Shown piece by piece: positions 18,956 to 27,507 of a DNA stretch of 64,000 nucleotides. Every line of letters begins with the position of its first letter. Position 1 is the stretch's first letter. The notes under the pieces were generated by a model. It made no database searches and was not told the DNA's origin. It saw only the letters and a program-made list of their open reading frames with translations. A program made the translations under genes and the position numbers. Source of the stretch: Microbacterium karelineae (GTDB lineage Bacteria; Actinomycetota; Actinomycetes; Actinomycetales; Microbacteriaceae); NCBI RefSeq assembly GCF_009745985.1, contig NZ_WFIX01000171.1, positions 1-64,000 of the forward strand. The letters run 5' to 3'.

Positions 18956-20023
18956 CTATCGCTTACCTCCTGCTCGAACGCCCGGCAGAAGCGCCTCGGG
19001 GACGTCGAACAGGTGCCGGGCGCCCAGCCGCCGTGCCAGGAAATCGATAAGCAGCGATCCAGCCGCGAGGGTGACGGTGCCGAGTATCGGCCACGCCCAC
19101 TCGAAGCCCGCAGGGCTCAGCGCCGCGCGAACCTGGTCGACGTTGAGCACGATCCAGAGCAGTGGGAGATGACAGACGAACAGCGGGAGCGTCCGCTTCC
19201 CGATGAAACCGCTGACGCGGGCGAAGGCGCCCCATCGACAGAGTAGGACGAGAACCGCCGAGACCGCGGCGAGACCGGCGAGGGACTGCACCTCGATGAG
19301 GAGGACGCGGCCGAACCGGTCGACGCCATCGACGTAGGCGAGCCGTCCGGCCGCGACGTGTATCCCCAGAAGGACAACTGCCTTCGTTGCCACGGCCGAC
19401 GAGAAGAAGCCAACCGCGTACCTGCTCCCATATACGCCGAGCGCAAAGAACAGGCCATAGCGGAACGTCGAGGGCAGCGCCCCGGGCAGGCTATCGCGCA
19501 TGAGGAGGCCGACCATGCTGAGCACGAGGAATCCTCCGAGGACGAGCCACATCGGAAGACGTTTCAGAAGAATGAAGGCGAACGCCCACGCGGCAAGCGC
19601 CCAGACGAACCACAGATTGGAGCCGGGAAGCACGAGTTGTCTGAGCCACTGCCAGACCGAATCGAGCTGGCCCGGACTGGGCACGACGAGGAGGAAGCTC
19701 GCTAAGAAGTAGATGGTCGTCCACACGCCGTTGAGGTAGAGCGACGAGATGCCACGTCGCGCGGCCGCCGCGGTGCTGCCCAGAAGCTTCGACGACGCGA
19801 GCATCCCCGAGATGAAGAGCAGTAGGGGCATCCTGATCGGCGTGAGAGCCTCAGTGATCTCGCGCCACACGCGTCGTTCCGTCGACGGATAGTCACCGAG
19901 CGGGTTCACGGTGTATCCCTTGTAATGCATGAGGATCACCGCGAGAACGGCGACCGCGCGCGCCGCGTCGATCCAAGCGATCCGCGCTCCCTGCTGCGGC
20001 CTCGGGGGGGGGTTCGTGAGCAC
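18956..20023 (-). CDS. Acyltransferase-3 family membrane protein
   Basis: A 355-residue membrane protein with about ten hydrophobic segments. The family start RIAWIDAARAVAVLAVILMH contains the likely catalytic histidine, and IRMPLLLFISGMLASSKLL follows. The start is GTG 20023 with TAAGGT about eight bases upstream. It lies head to head with the sulfotransferase gene at 20144 across about 120 bases, so the two may share a regulatory region. The likely role is acetylation or succinylation of an extracytoplasmic sugar. It is probably a paralogue of the protein at 7764-8816. Confidence 0.88.
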   Translation of the reverse strand: MLTNPPPRPQQGARIAWIDAARAVAVLAVILMHYKGYTVNPLGDYPSTERRVWREITEALTPIRMPLLLFISGMLASSKLLGSTAAAARRGISSLYLNGVWTTIYFLASFLLVVPSPGQLDSVWQWLRQLVLPGSNLWFVWALAAWAFAFILLKRLPMWLVLGGFLVLSMVGLLMRDSLPGALPSTFRYGLFFALGVYGSRYAVGFFSSAVATKAVVLLGIHVAAGRLAYVDGVDRFGRVLLIEVQSLAGLAAVSAVLVLLCRWGAFARVSGFIGKRTLPLFVCHLPLLWIVLNVDQVRAALSPAGFEWAWPILGTVTLAAGSLLIDFLARRLGARHLFDVPEALLPGVRAGGKR

Positions 20024-20143
20024 CCGCCGACCTTACCGTGCCGCGCCGGAGAACCTCTCCGCCCGACATATGATGGTGCGGGCGAACTCACCTCGACGCG
20101 TCTGTTCGCCACCACGCCAGTCGACGAAGGCCAACGGTTTCAC

Positions 20144-20881
20144 ATGATCATCTCTCCCTCGCGTCGATTCGCGTTCGTCCACGTACACAAGACCGCAGGG
20201 GAGTCCGTGAGCGCGGCACTCGCGCCGCTGCTCTCCGCGCCGGACCTTCTCATCGACGGTGGGCCACGGAACGCGATGCGCCGCCGCCTCGTCCCGCGCT
20301 ACCGCGTCGCGAGCCGCCTGGACAAGCACAGCTCCGCCACCGCGATGCGCGCTTTCCTGGGCACCGAGGAATGGGACGCCCTCTACTCATTCGCCGTGGT
20401 GCGCGATCCGATCCGACGTGCTGTCTCGTTGTACCGCTACTTGCACATGGTGCGCGACCTCGCGGCGTCCTCTCTGTCGCGGCGAGCCTGGTATGCCACG
20501 CCGCTCGGCAGGTCCGCGGACCCTGCGAGCTGGTCGGGGATCCGAGCCCTCAAGGCGACCACCTCGTTCTCCGAGTTCATCCGGCACCCGGAGGCGCTCG
20601 TCGACCCAGGTTTTCAGCCACAGGTCGACATGGTCGACGACCCACAGGATGGTCGGATCGTCACGCGCGTCATCGCGATGGAGCGGCTCGCCGAGGAGTT
20701 CGCCGAGGTGCAGGATGAAATCGGGATCGATCCGCGCGTGCCTCTTCCTCATCAGAATGCGTCGTCATCCACGCCGTCCCCCAGGCGCGTCGAGGTGACG
20801 GATGCCGATCGCGAGTTCCTCGCGGACCGCTTCGCCGCCGACTTCACCGCCTTCGGGTACTCACCGCAGCGAAACGACTGA
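20144..20881 (+). CDS. PAPS-dependent sulfotransferase family protein
   Basis: A 245-residue protein with the two signature sites of sulfotransferases. The 5'-phosphosulfate loop is FVHVHKTAGESV (K16) and the 3'-phosphate site is VVRDPIRRAVSLYRY (RDP at 87-89, S95). It most resembles the family-2 type that modifies carbohydrates. I start it at ATG 20144, just before the first beta strand; a longer frame exists, and the nearest purine-rich site is about 14 bases upstream, so the start is uncertain. The next gene begins 13 bases after its stop. It is one of two sulfotransferases in the locus, both near the PAPS synthesis genes. Confidence 0.82.
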   Translation: MIISPSRRFAFVHVHKTAGESVSAALAPLLSAPDLLIDGGPRNAMRRRLVPRYRVASRLDKHSSATAMRAFLGTEEWDALYSFAVVRDPIRRAVSLYRYLHMVRDLAASSLSRRAWYATPLGRSADPASWSGIRALKATTSFSEFIRHPEALVDPGFQPQVDMVDDPQDGRIVTRVIAMERLAEEFAEVQDEIGIDPRVPLPHQNASSSTPSPRRVEVTDADREFLADRFAADFTAFGYSPQRND

Positions 20882-20894
20882 GAGCGAGAGAATC

Positions 20895-21866
20895 ATGTCA
20901 GCCACGTCGACCGGTCGCCGGCTGCGCGCTTTCGCGGAAGGTCGCCGGCTCCTGCTCGTCGCGTCCACGGGCGGCCACCTGGCGGAGCTCGACAAGCTCA
21001 CCTCGATGCTCCGCCCGTCGGATACATCGCATTGGGTGTCATTCGATAACGAACAGAGCCGCTCACTGCTCGAGCGACGCCCCCACACATTCGTCCCCTA
21101 CGTCGCGCCGCGAGATGTCAGAGGTGCCGCGCGGGCATACTGCGCGATCTGGCGGCTCGCACGCGAGACCCGTTTCGATGGTGTCCTCAGTACCGGTGCC
21201 GCCGTCGGAGTGAGCGCAATGCTCGCGGCGCGGATCCACCGGATCGATGCGGCGTACGTCGAGACTCTCGCTCGGCTCGATGGGCCATCGATGACCGGGA
21301 GCCTCGTTGCCCGGATTCCCGGTGTGCAGACCTACACGCAGCACCCGAACTGGGCGAGCAAGGCGTGGCCCTACGAGCTGTCGATCATCGATTCCTGGCA
21401 CGCCGAGCGCCGCGAGAGATTCACACCCCGTCGGATCTTCGTCACGGTGGGAACGATCAGCCCCTACACGTTCGACCGCCTCGTCGACCGTGTTCTGTCG
21501 ATCGTGCCCGAAGGCGTCGAGATCCGGTGGCAACTCGGCGACAGCATGCGTCCCGGAATCTCCGGAGCCGTGTCGATGCTCGATTCATCGGATTTCGCCG
21601 ACTCCCTGGCCTGGGCGGACGTCGTGGTGACGCACGCGGGTGTCGGGAACATCCTGGGCGCGATGAGCGCGGGAGCCTCGACGGTCGTGGTTCCTCGCCG
21701 GGCCGCATTCGACGAACATGTCGATGATCATCAGCTCCAGATCGCGGAGGAGATGTCCAGCCGAGGCCTTGCGATCATGCGTGACGCGGGTGATCTCACG
21801 TGGGACGATCTGTGCGAGGCGACGCGTACGACGCCGCGAGCTGCCACCCATCGCCCCCTGAACTGA
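20895..21866 (+). CDS. Glycosyltransferase with fused Alg14-like and Alg13-like halves
   Basis: A 323-residue protein. The N-terminal half looks like the Alg14/EpsE membrane-linked subunit (LLLVASTGGHLAELDKLTSM, then the phrase VLSTGAAVGVSAMLAARI). The C-terminal half looks like the Alg13/GT28 donor-binding subunit (RRIFVTVGTISPYTFDRLVD and VVTHAGVGNILGAMSAGAST). In most bacteria the two halves are separate proteins, so this is a fusion. It would extend the lipid-linked glycan from a UDP-sugar on the cytoplasmic face. ATG 20895 follows a purine-rich AGAGCGAGAG stretch and lies 13 bases after the sulfotransferase stop. Confidence 0.85.
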   Translation: MSATSTGRRLRAFAEGRRLLLVASTGGHLAELDKLTSMLRPSDTSHWVSFDNEQSRSLLERRPHTFVPYVAPRDVRGAARAYCAIWRLARETRFDGVLSTGAAVGVSAMLAARIHRIDAAYVETLARLDGPSMTGSLVARIPGVQTYTQHPNWASKAWPYELSIIDSWHAERRERFTPRRIFVTVGTISPYTFDRLVDRVLSIVPEGVEIRWQLGDSMRPGISGAVSMLDSSDFADSLAWADVVVTHAGVGNILGAMSAGASTVVVPRRAAFDEHVDDHQLQIAEEMSSRGLAIMRDAGDLTWDDLCEATRTTPRAATHRPLN

Positions 21867-21971
21867 CAGGGCTGCACCGGCGACATCCGCCGCATCGACG
21901 AAGGTGCGCCGCGCGGCGATCGCCCCCCGGTGCGCCCGGTGGTGTCTCCTGCACCACAAGGACGGAACTCT

Positions 21972-24083
21972 ATGCACTCGCAGACGATGCCCGAATCCAT
22001 CAGTCGAACCACGCCTGGTCAGCGCGGAGGAGCACGTCCACGACGGCGTGACATCCAAGGGCTCCGCGCGATCGCGGTGATCGCCGTGATCGCCGACCAC
22101 GTCGTCGGGTGGCCGCACGGAGGCTTCGTCGGCGTCGACGTCTTCTTCGTCATCTCCGGTTTCCTGATCACCTCGCTGCTCCTGCGCGAGGCCGAGACCT
22201 CCGGAGGCGGCATCTCTCTGACGCGATTCTATGGTCGGCGAGTCAAGCGGCTGCTGCCTGCCGCTGCGACGACGATCGTGGCCACTTCGGCCGCCGCGTG
22301 GGCTCTGATGAATGCGAATGACCTGCGAGAGACCGCAGGAGATGCCGTCTTCAGTGCACTGTTCGTCGGAAACTGGCGCTTCGCAGTTCAGGGAGCCGAC
22401 TACTTCCAGCAGGGAACACTCCCCTCTCCCTTCATGCACTTCTGGTCGCTCGGCGTCGAGGAGCAGTTCTATCTCGTCTGGCCGTGGATCGTCCTCGTCG
22501 TCGCAGGCCTGCTCGCGCGACGAGCTCGGTGGGTCGCACGTCGAACTCGCGCCGTCACGGCCGCGGTGATAGCGCTCACCACGATCGCATCCTTCGCCTG
22601 GTCCGCATACGAGACGCAGACGGCTCCCGAGATCGCCTACTTCTCCACGTTCTCTCGGGCCTGGGAACTCGGTGCGGGCGCGCTCCTCGCGTTCCTTCCC
22701 ACCTTCACTGTAGCGACAGGTATGCGGAGAGCGGTTGCATGGGTCGGACTCACGGGCATCGTGACCTCAGCGGTCGCGGTCACCGGGAGCTCGGCCCTGT
22801 GGCCGGCGCCTCTCGCACTCCTTCCCGTCGCCAGCACCGCCCTGATCATCGTCGCGGGCTCAGATCCCGCGTACGCGGGCCCTCGTCTCCTTGTCACACG
22901 CCCGATGACATACCTCGGCGATATCTCCTACAGCCTCTACCTCTGGCACCTTCCCGTCGCGGTCATGCTCGTCTACGCGCTGCCCGCAGGATCCGCTTCG
23001 TATACCGTCGTCGCGCTTCTCGTCACCGTCGCACTCGCGATCACGTGCTTTCGCTTCGTCGAGTCCCCGATGCGAGACGTCTCGTGGTCTTGGGTGAAGG
23101 ACGAATCACGAATCGCGTCCATGCGCGTCTGCGCGATTCTGCTGGTCACCGTCGCAGCGGGTGCCAGCGGCCAGCTCGCCGTGGCCAGCGCCCGACCCGA
23201 CATGAGCAATCACCCGTCGATCGGAGCCGTGCGTGTCCTCGACGGCGTTGCAGAGGCCGCACCGTCTGACCCGGCGGCGTGCTGGGGCGCGACTATGGCC
23301 TTCTACCCGGAGCAGTGCTCCGAGGCGGACCTCGGCGTCCCCCGCCCGACGCCATGGGCGTTCGCCGAGGATCGAGGGAACGCGTTCGACTGCTTCATCA
23401 ACAGAGACCGACCGTTCCGAAGCTGCTCGTACGGCGTTCAGTCATCGAGCGCGTATCGAGTCGCGCTCGTGGGCGACAGCCATGCGGCCTCGTTGCTGCC
23501 TGCGCTCACGCCACAACTCGATGCGATCGGGTGGCGCGTCGACACGTTCGTCGGCAGGGGGTGCGTCCTCGCGGCTGTGCACGATGGCACGGACAACTGC
23601 GCTGGCCCACGCCCGGAGATCAACGCGAGGCTGACGTCGGGCGACTACGACCTCGTCATCGCCAGCGAGAGCAGGCAGAACCCGGCGCCCGCGTCACGCG
23701 GCGCGGTACGTCAGATCATGCGGGACATCGCCTCGAGCGGCGCGAACATCGTCATCGTCGAGGACGTCCCCGCCCTCGACATCGATGCCGTCGCATGCGC
23801 CCTGCGCAACGGTACGCGCGCAGAAGATGGATGCGGAACGGCACGGGAAGTGGCGCTTCGGTCGCCCGATCAGCTCGCCGCGGCTGCGGCGGCCGAAGGT
23901 CACCGCGTGGTGGAGACGCGAGACGTGTACTGCACGGACGACTTCTGTCCGACCATCATCGGCAACATCATCGCGTACCGCGATGGGAACGGGCACACAT
24001 CGGCAACATGGATGCGCACCCTCAGTCCCTACCTCGTTCAGAGGATCGCGGTCGCCGCCGAGGCGCTTCCATCTGATCTCTGA
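21972..24083 (+). CDS. OafA/YrhL-type acyltransferase with C-terminal SGNH domain
   Basis: A 703-residue two-part enzyme. The first 400 residues are an acyltransferase-3 membrane domain with about ten helices (DIQGLRAIAVIAVIADHVVG, GFVGVDVFFVISGFLIT, MHFWSLGVEEQFYLVWPW). The last 280 residues are an extracytoplasmic SGNH-hydrolase-like domain with the serine motif VALVGDSHAASLLPAL. Proteins of this design O-acetylate surface polysaccharides: the membrane part carries acetyl groups across and the SGNH part transfers them. ATG 21972 has AAGGACGGA about ten bases upstream; a GTG at 21930 is a less supported alternative. It ends ten bases from the convergent polymerase-like gene. Confidence 0.92.
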   Translation: MHSQTMPESISRTTPGQRGGARPRRRDIQGLRAIAVIAVIADHVVGWPHGGFVGVDVFFVISGFLITSLLLREAETSGGGISLTRFYGRRVKRLLPAAATTIVATSAAAWALMNANDLRETAGDAVFSALFVGNWRFAVQGADYFQQGTLPSPFMHFWSLGVEEQFYLVWPWIVLVVAGLLARRARWVARRTRAVTAAVIALTTIASFAWSAYETQTAPEIAYFSTFSRAWELGAGALLAFLPTFTVATGMRRAVAWVGLTGIVTSAVAVTGSSALWPAPLALLPVASTALIIVAGSDPAYAGPRLLVTRPMTYLGDISYSLYLWHLPVAVMLVYALPAGSASYTVVALLVTVALAITCFRFVESPMRDVSWSWVKDESRIASMRVCAILLVTVAAGASGQLAVASARPDMSNHPSIGAVRVLDGVAEAAPSDPAACWGATMAFYPEQCSEADLGVPRPTPWAFAEDRGNAFDCFINRDRPFRSCSYGVQSSSAYRVALVGDSHAASLLPALTPQLDAIGWRVDTFVGRGCVLAAVHDGTDNCAGPRPEINARLTSGDYDLVIASESRQNPAPASRGAVRQIMRDIASSGANIVIVEDVPALDIDAVACALRNGTRAEDGCGTAREVALRSPDQLAAAAAAEGHRVVETRDVYCTDDFCPTIIGNIIAYRDGNGHTSATWMRTLSPYLVQRIAVAAEALPSDL

Positions 24084-24093
24084 TCCCGGACGC

Positions 24094-25455
24094 TCACTCG
24101 GCGGTCGTTCCTTCGGCTTCTCGCCGATCACGCCATTCCCGCCGTGGTGAACCCTTTCGACCGGCGAGGAGGTCCCGAGACTCCTCACGTCGTGAGCCGG
24201 GAGACAGAACGGATGCGTCCCCCTCGCTGTCCTGATCTGGCGTTCCGACGCGCGCCCCCGCTCCCATCATCGCCAGGAACATCACGAACGCGACGGCCGA
24301 CTGCGGCGCTGTCAGCAGGTTGTCGAAGTAGGCGTATATCAGCGCGGCGGAACAGGCGAGCAGAACCACCCATCGCTCCGAGCCGCCCGCACGGCGCCAA
24401 ACGCCCCACACCGTCCACCCCAGAGCGAAGAAGAAGACGATCGCCAGCGGAATCCCCATGTCGGCGGCCATCGTGAGGTAGGTGTTGTGCGGAGAGAGGA
24501 AGCTCTCCCGCACAACATGGTTCGAGGACTCACCCGCAAGAAGAGGACTGCTGCCGGGGCCGAACCCCGCCCACGGATGCTCAAGCAGCCGAGACCAGAA
24601 GTATGACCAGGCCTGGTCGCGACCGGACCCGTCGAAGAGGCCGCCGCGCCCACTCTCACGGGTGCGCTGGAGGAAGTTCGGAAGCAGGACGACGAGCGCA
24701 CCGATCAGGCCGACGACGGAAAGCGCCAGTGCGGGGATCCGCTGGGGAAGCTTCCGTATGAGGGCGAGCACCAGCGCCCCGGCGAGAACAAGGCCCGCGG
24801 CGAGAGTGGCAACGCGCGTCCCGGTGAGCGCGACGATCGCACAATTCAGCAACGCGAGATACGGCCCGACCCAACGACCGCGCGCCCACAGCCAAGCGGC
24901 GCCCATCACCCCGATCAACGCGAGGCCCGCCAGGTAGGCAGATGGCATGCCGGCGGAGAGTCGGAACGCTCCGGTGTACTCCTCCCGGATGATAGTCATG
25001 TCGACGACGCCCGTCCCTCCGAGCAGCACCGATACGACGACGGCGCCAGCGGGCATCACGGCAAGAGACATTGCGCGCCACTCGGGCGCGACGCGTCGCC
25101 AGTCGATGAAGAACGCAAGCCACGGATAGAGGAGTCCCGCCGCTCCGAGCAGCATCTCCGTATCGATGCCCGAGATCTCCCGGGCCTGCGTGATGAGGCC
25201 GAGCACATATGCCGCGACGATGACCCCGCCGATGACCCACACCGGCATCGGCGGCATTCGCACGCCAAGAAGTGCAGCAACGATCAGGAAGGCGAACAGG
25301 ATCAACGCCTTCTGGATTGTCGCTCCGCCCACACCGCCCGGGAGCAGTGCGTATGTCGAGAACCCGAGAGTCAGCGGGAGCATGACGGCGAGCGGGTAGA
25401 CGATTCCGACCGGCGTCGACGCGGCCTGACGCATCCAGACGTACAGTTGTGGCAT
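24094..25455 (-). CDS. O-antigen ligase/polymerase (Wzy-like) membrane protein
   Basis: A 453-residue protein with about eleven to twelve membrane helices and a large periplasm-side loop. The loop motif HPWAGFGPGSSPLL and the phrase SPHNTYLTMAADMGIPLAIV are typical of the O-antigen ligase / polymerase superfamily (PF04932). Such proteins join repeat units into a polymer outside the membrane. The start may be ATG 25455 or the adjoining GTG 25458, both downstream of GGGAGAG. The C-terminal 50 residues are highly charged and disordered in character. A second family member lies at 32895-34409. Confidence 0.85.
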   Translation of the reverse strand: MPQLYVWMRQAASTPVGIVYPLAVMLPLTLGFSTYALLPGGVGGATIQKALILFAFLIVAALLGVRMPPMPVWVIGGVIVAAYVLGLITQAREISGIDTEMLLGAAGLLYPWLAFFIDWRRVAPEWRAMSLAVMPAGAVVVSVLLGGTGVVDMTIIREEYTGAFRLSAGMPSAYLAGLALIGVMGAAWLWARGRWVGPYLALLNCAIVALTGTRVATLAAGLVLAGALVLALIRKLPQRIPALALSVVGLIGALVVLLPNFLQRTRESGRGGLFDGSGRDQAWSYFWSRLLEHPWAGFGPGSSPLLAGESSNHVVRESFLSPHNTYLTMAADMGIPLAIVFFFALGWTVWGVWRRAGGSERWVVLLACSAALIYAYFDNLLTAPQSAVAFVMFLAMMGAGARVGTPDQDSEGDASVLSPGSRREESRDLLAGRKGSPRREWRDRREAEGTTAE

Positions 25456-25545
25456 CACAGCTCTCCCGTTCCGCCGAGCGATTCCTCACTCACGCACAGA
25501 GTCGATCGTATCCGGGGTCCTCTCACGATCTCCCGAACTGCGCGC

Positions 25546-26535
25546 TCAGCGCTCGCGACCCGCTGTGAAGTCACGCACCTTCGCAAGCCCGAGCGCATGC
25601 TCCTCCCGCTTGCGCTCGCCGAGCGCAGCAATCCGCGAGATCAGCCCCTCGCGGTCTGACACCGCACGCTGAATCGCCAGCAGAATCGAGGCGGACGTGG
25701 GGTCGGCGAACTCGGCGGCGTCGCCGAAATAGTCCTTGAGAACTCGCATCCTCGACGTCACGAGAGGCCGCTCCCAGCTCACGGCCTCGTAGCCGGCCCG
25801 CTGCATCGTGTCCTCTTCATCGGTACATGCGAGCACGACTCCCGCGTTCGCGGCGAGCCAGTTGTAGTCATCGTTCGACACGAATCCGCTGAATCGCACG
25901 TTCGGCGACGCGGCGCGACGAACGGCCTCGGGCGCGCGCCCCGTGAGCACCCACGCGCGCGTCGAATCCTCCGCGGCCGCCGCGAGGATCTCATCCAACG
26001 GCTCATCGGACGCGTACGCGAGCGGCACGAGGACGTACTCGTCAACGGTGAGATCACTCAGGTTCGTCGATTCCGGCGAGGCCGGCGCTGTGCCGACGCG
26101 GCGTGGAACGGCGTCGTCCAGCACGAAGGTCGTCGTGCCGATCGTGCGGCAGCGATCCGCAAGCGACTCGTTCGTCACGATGACCGCGCCCTGGCGCCGG
26201 CGAAGCGAACGAAGAAGTCCGCGCGCAGCCCACGACCACTTGCGGTCCGTGAAGACACCCGTGTGCAGATCGCCGACGATGAACGTCTCATTCGGAGCAG
26301 CCGACAGCACACTCCAGAGGGCGAGCACCGGCGGCTGCATGACGAAGATGGCCGACGGCCGCGTCTGCTTCACGAGCCGGCGGGTCTCGACCCACTGCCT
26401 CACGTACCGCACCAGCCGATTGCCTTCGCCGCCTGTGACGTATTCCTCGCGCGCGGGAAGCTGAGCCGCGAGGTCATCGCTGCGTCCGTGGTATCCGATC
26501 CAGCTGACGAACAGCCACTCGTTGGATTCCGTCAT
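25546..26535 (-). CDS. Glycosyltransferase-like protein
   Basis: A 329-residue protein with a GT-B-like order. It has an N-terminal part with AIFVMQPPVLALWSVLSAAP and FIVGDLHTGVF, and a C-terminal part with PNVRFSGFVSNDDYNWLAAN and VLACTDEEDTMQRAGYEAVS, which resembles the donor-binding region of GT4 enzymes (an acidic pair then an alpha helix). ATG 26535 overlaps the stop of the upstream sulfotransferase by four bases (ATGA), so the two are translationally coupled. It may glycosylate the residue that is sulfated, or the same repeat unit. The exact family is not certain. Confidence 0.68.
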   Translation of the reverse strand: MTESNEWLFVSWIGYHGRSDDLAAQLPAREEYVTGGEGNRLVRYVRQWVETRRLVKQTRPSAIFVMQPPVLALWSVLSAAPNETFIVGDLHTGVFTDRKWSWAARGLLRSLRRRQGAVIVTNESLADRCRTIGTTTFVLDDAVPRRVGTAPASPESTNLSDLTVDEYVLVPLAYASDEPLDEILAAAAEDSTRAWVLTGRAPEAVRRAASPNVRFSGFVSNDDYNWLAANAGVVLACTDEEDTMQRAGYEAVSWERPLVTSRMRVLKDYFGDAAEFADPTSASILLAIQRAVSDREGLISRIAALGERKREEHALGLAKVRDFTAGRER

Positions 26536-27410
26536 CGAGTTCCCCACTTCTCGGGCACATTCGGGAGCAGCATTCGCAGCTCGTCGATGGAGTCCGCGAA
26601 GTACCGGTCCAGTCGCTCCCGCGCCTCCGGCGACATCCGCTTGTCCTGCGCCTTCTTGGCGTTGAGCTTGTAGTAGGCACCCATCAGGCGCCGCTTGAGA
26701 CCGGGGAACCGACGCCAGAGGCGCTCGCCCGCGTTGTTGATCTTCAAGGCGACTTTCTGGAGCCTCGGGTTCGAGATGTCGACCGACACGTTCTTGTCGT
26801 CCGTCTCCGTCTGTGCCACATCGATCCGCAGGTGCGCCCCGATCCGCCGCAGCGCCTTGTCTGGAGCCTCGCGGAACTCGTCGCTGAACATCACGAGCAG
26901 GTCGTCCCCGAACACACGCTGCCACTCGGGCAGCCACGTCGCGTACAGGCCCCCGGACAGCCCCGTCCAGGCGCCTTCGCCGCGCGTGCTCTCGGGCTCG
27001 AGGCCGAGAGCCTCGCACTTCGAGATGTACTCCTCGAACGACAGGCCCTGGTCGAGCTTCAGGCGCGTGCGCTGGAAGCGATACCAGGAGAATGCCCGCG
27101 CTCCCGGTTCGCGCAGGATGATCGCGACGCGCCCCTCGGGTGAGATCTCACGGATCTTCTCCGCGATCGCGGCACCCCCATGGAAGTATCCGGGCGTCGC
27201 CTCGAGCAGCACCGTGTCTTCAGGCCGCGGCGCGAAGAGCGCCTCGTACTCCGAGAGAGGTGGCAGCGGCTCGCCGAACTTGAGCGGATCGAAGAAGTGC
27301 GCTTCCTTCGTCTGCGACGGGCACACGCCCGGCTGGGCGCTCAGCGCGCTGAACACGGTCGTCGTACCGCTCTTCGGTACGCCGACGATGAACGCGTTTG
27401 GCAAGACCAT
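26532..27410 (-). CDS. PAPS-dependent sulfotransferase
   Basis: A 292-residue sulfotransferase with a clear 5'-phosphosulfate loop, FIVGVPKSGTTT (residues 7-18), and 3'-phosphate site, IILREPGARAFSWYRF (R100, S108). The family is the heparan N-sulfotransferase-like type (Sulfotransfer_1), which moves sulfate from PAPS to sugar hydroxyl or amino groups. I use ATG 27410 because it begins right at the first strand; the longer frame to 27467 would run into the hairpin that ends the cysN transcript. It is followed by a coupled glycosyltransferase-like gene and preceded by the ATP-sulfurylase genes on the same strand, which places it next to its co-substrate supply. Confidence 0.92.
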   Translation of the reverse strand: MVLPNAFIVGVPKSGTTTVFSALSAQPGVCPSQTKEAHFFDPLKFGEPLPPLSEYEALFAPRPEDTVLLEATPGYFHGGAAIAEKIREISPEGRVAIILREPGARAFSWYRFQRTRLKLDQGLSFEEYISKCEALGLEPESTRGEGAWTGLSGGLYATWLPEWQRVFGDDLLVMFSDEFREAPDKALRRIGAHLRIDVAQTETDDKNVSVDISNPRLQKVALKINNAGERLWRRFPGLKRRLMGAYYKLNAKKAQDKRMSPEARERLDRYFADSIDELRMLLPNVPEKWGTR

Positions 27411-27474
27411 ATGCTCTGCCGTCCCTCTCTCTATCCGCCCGTAGCCCTCGTGCGCGCCCGTCAACACACTGAGA

Positions 27475-27498
27475 CGGCGCCCCGTATCGGGGACGCCG
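27475..27498 (-). terminator. Hairpin between cysN and the sulfotransferase
   Basis: CGGCGCCCCG-TAT-CGGGG-A-CGCCG forms a ten-bp stem with one bulged A, starting nine bases after the cysN stop. A weak outer pairing (ACACA with TGTGT) extends it. It probably ends or attenuates the cysQ-cysD-cysN transcript before the sulfotransferase. Confidence 0.6.
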
Positions 27499-27507
27499 CC
27501 TGGTGTG

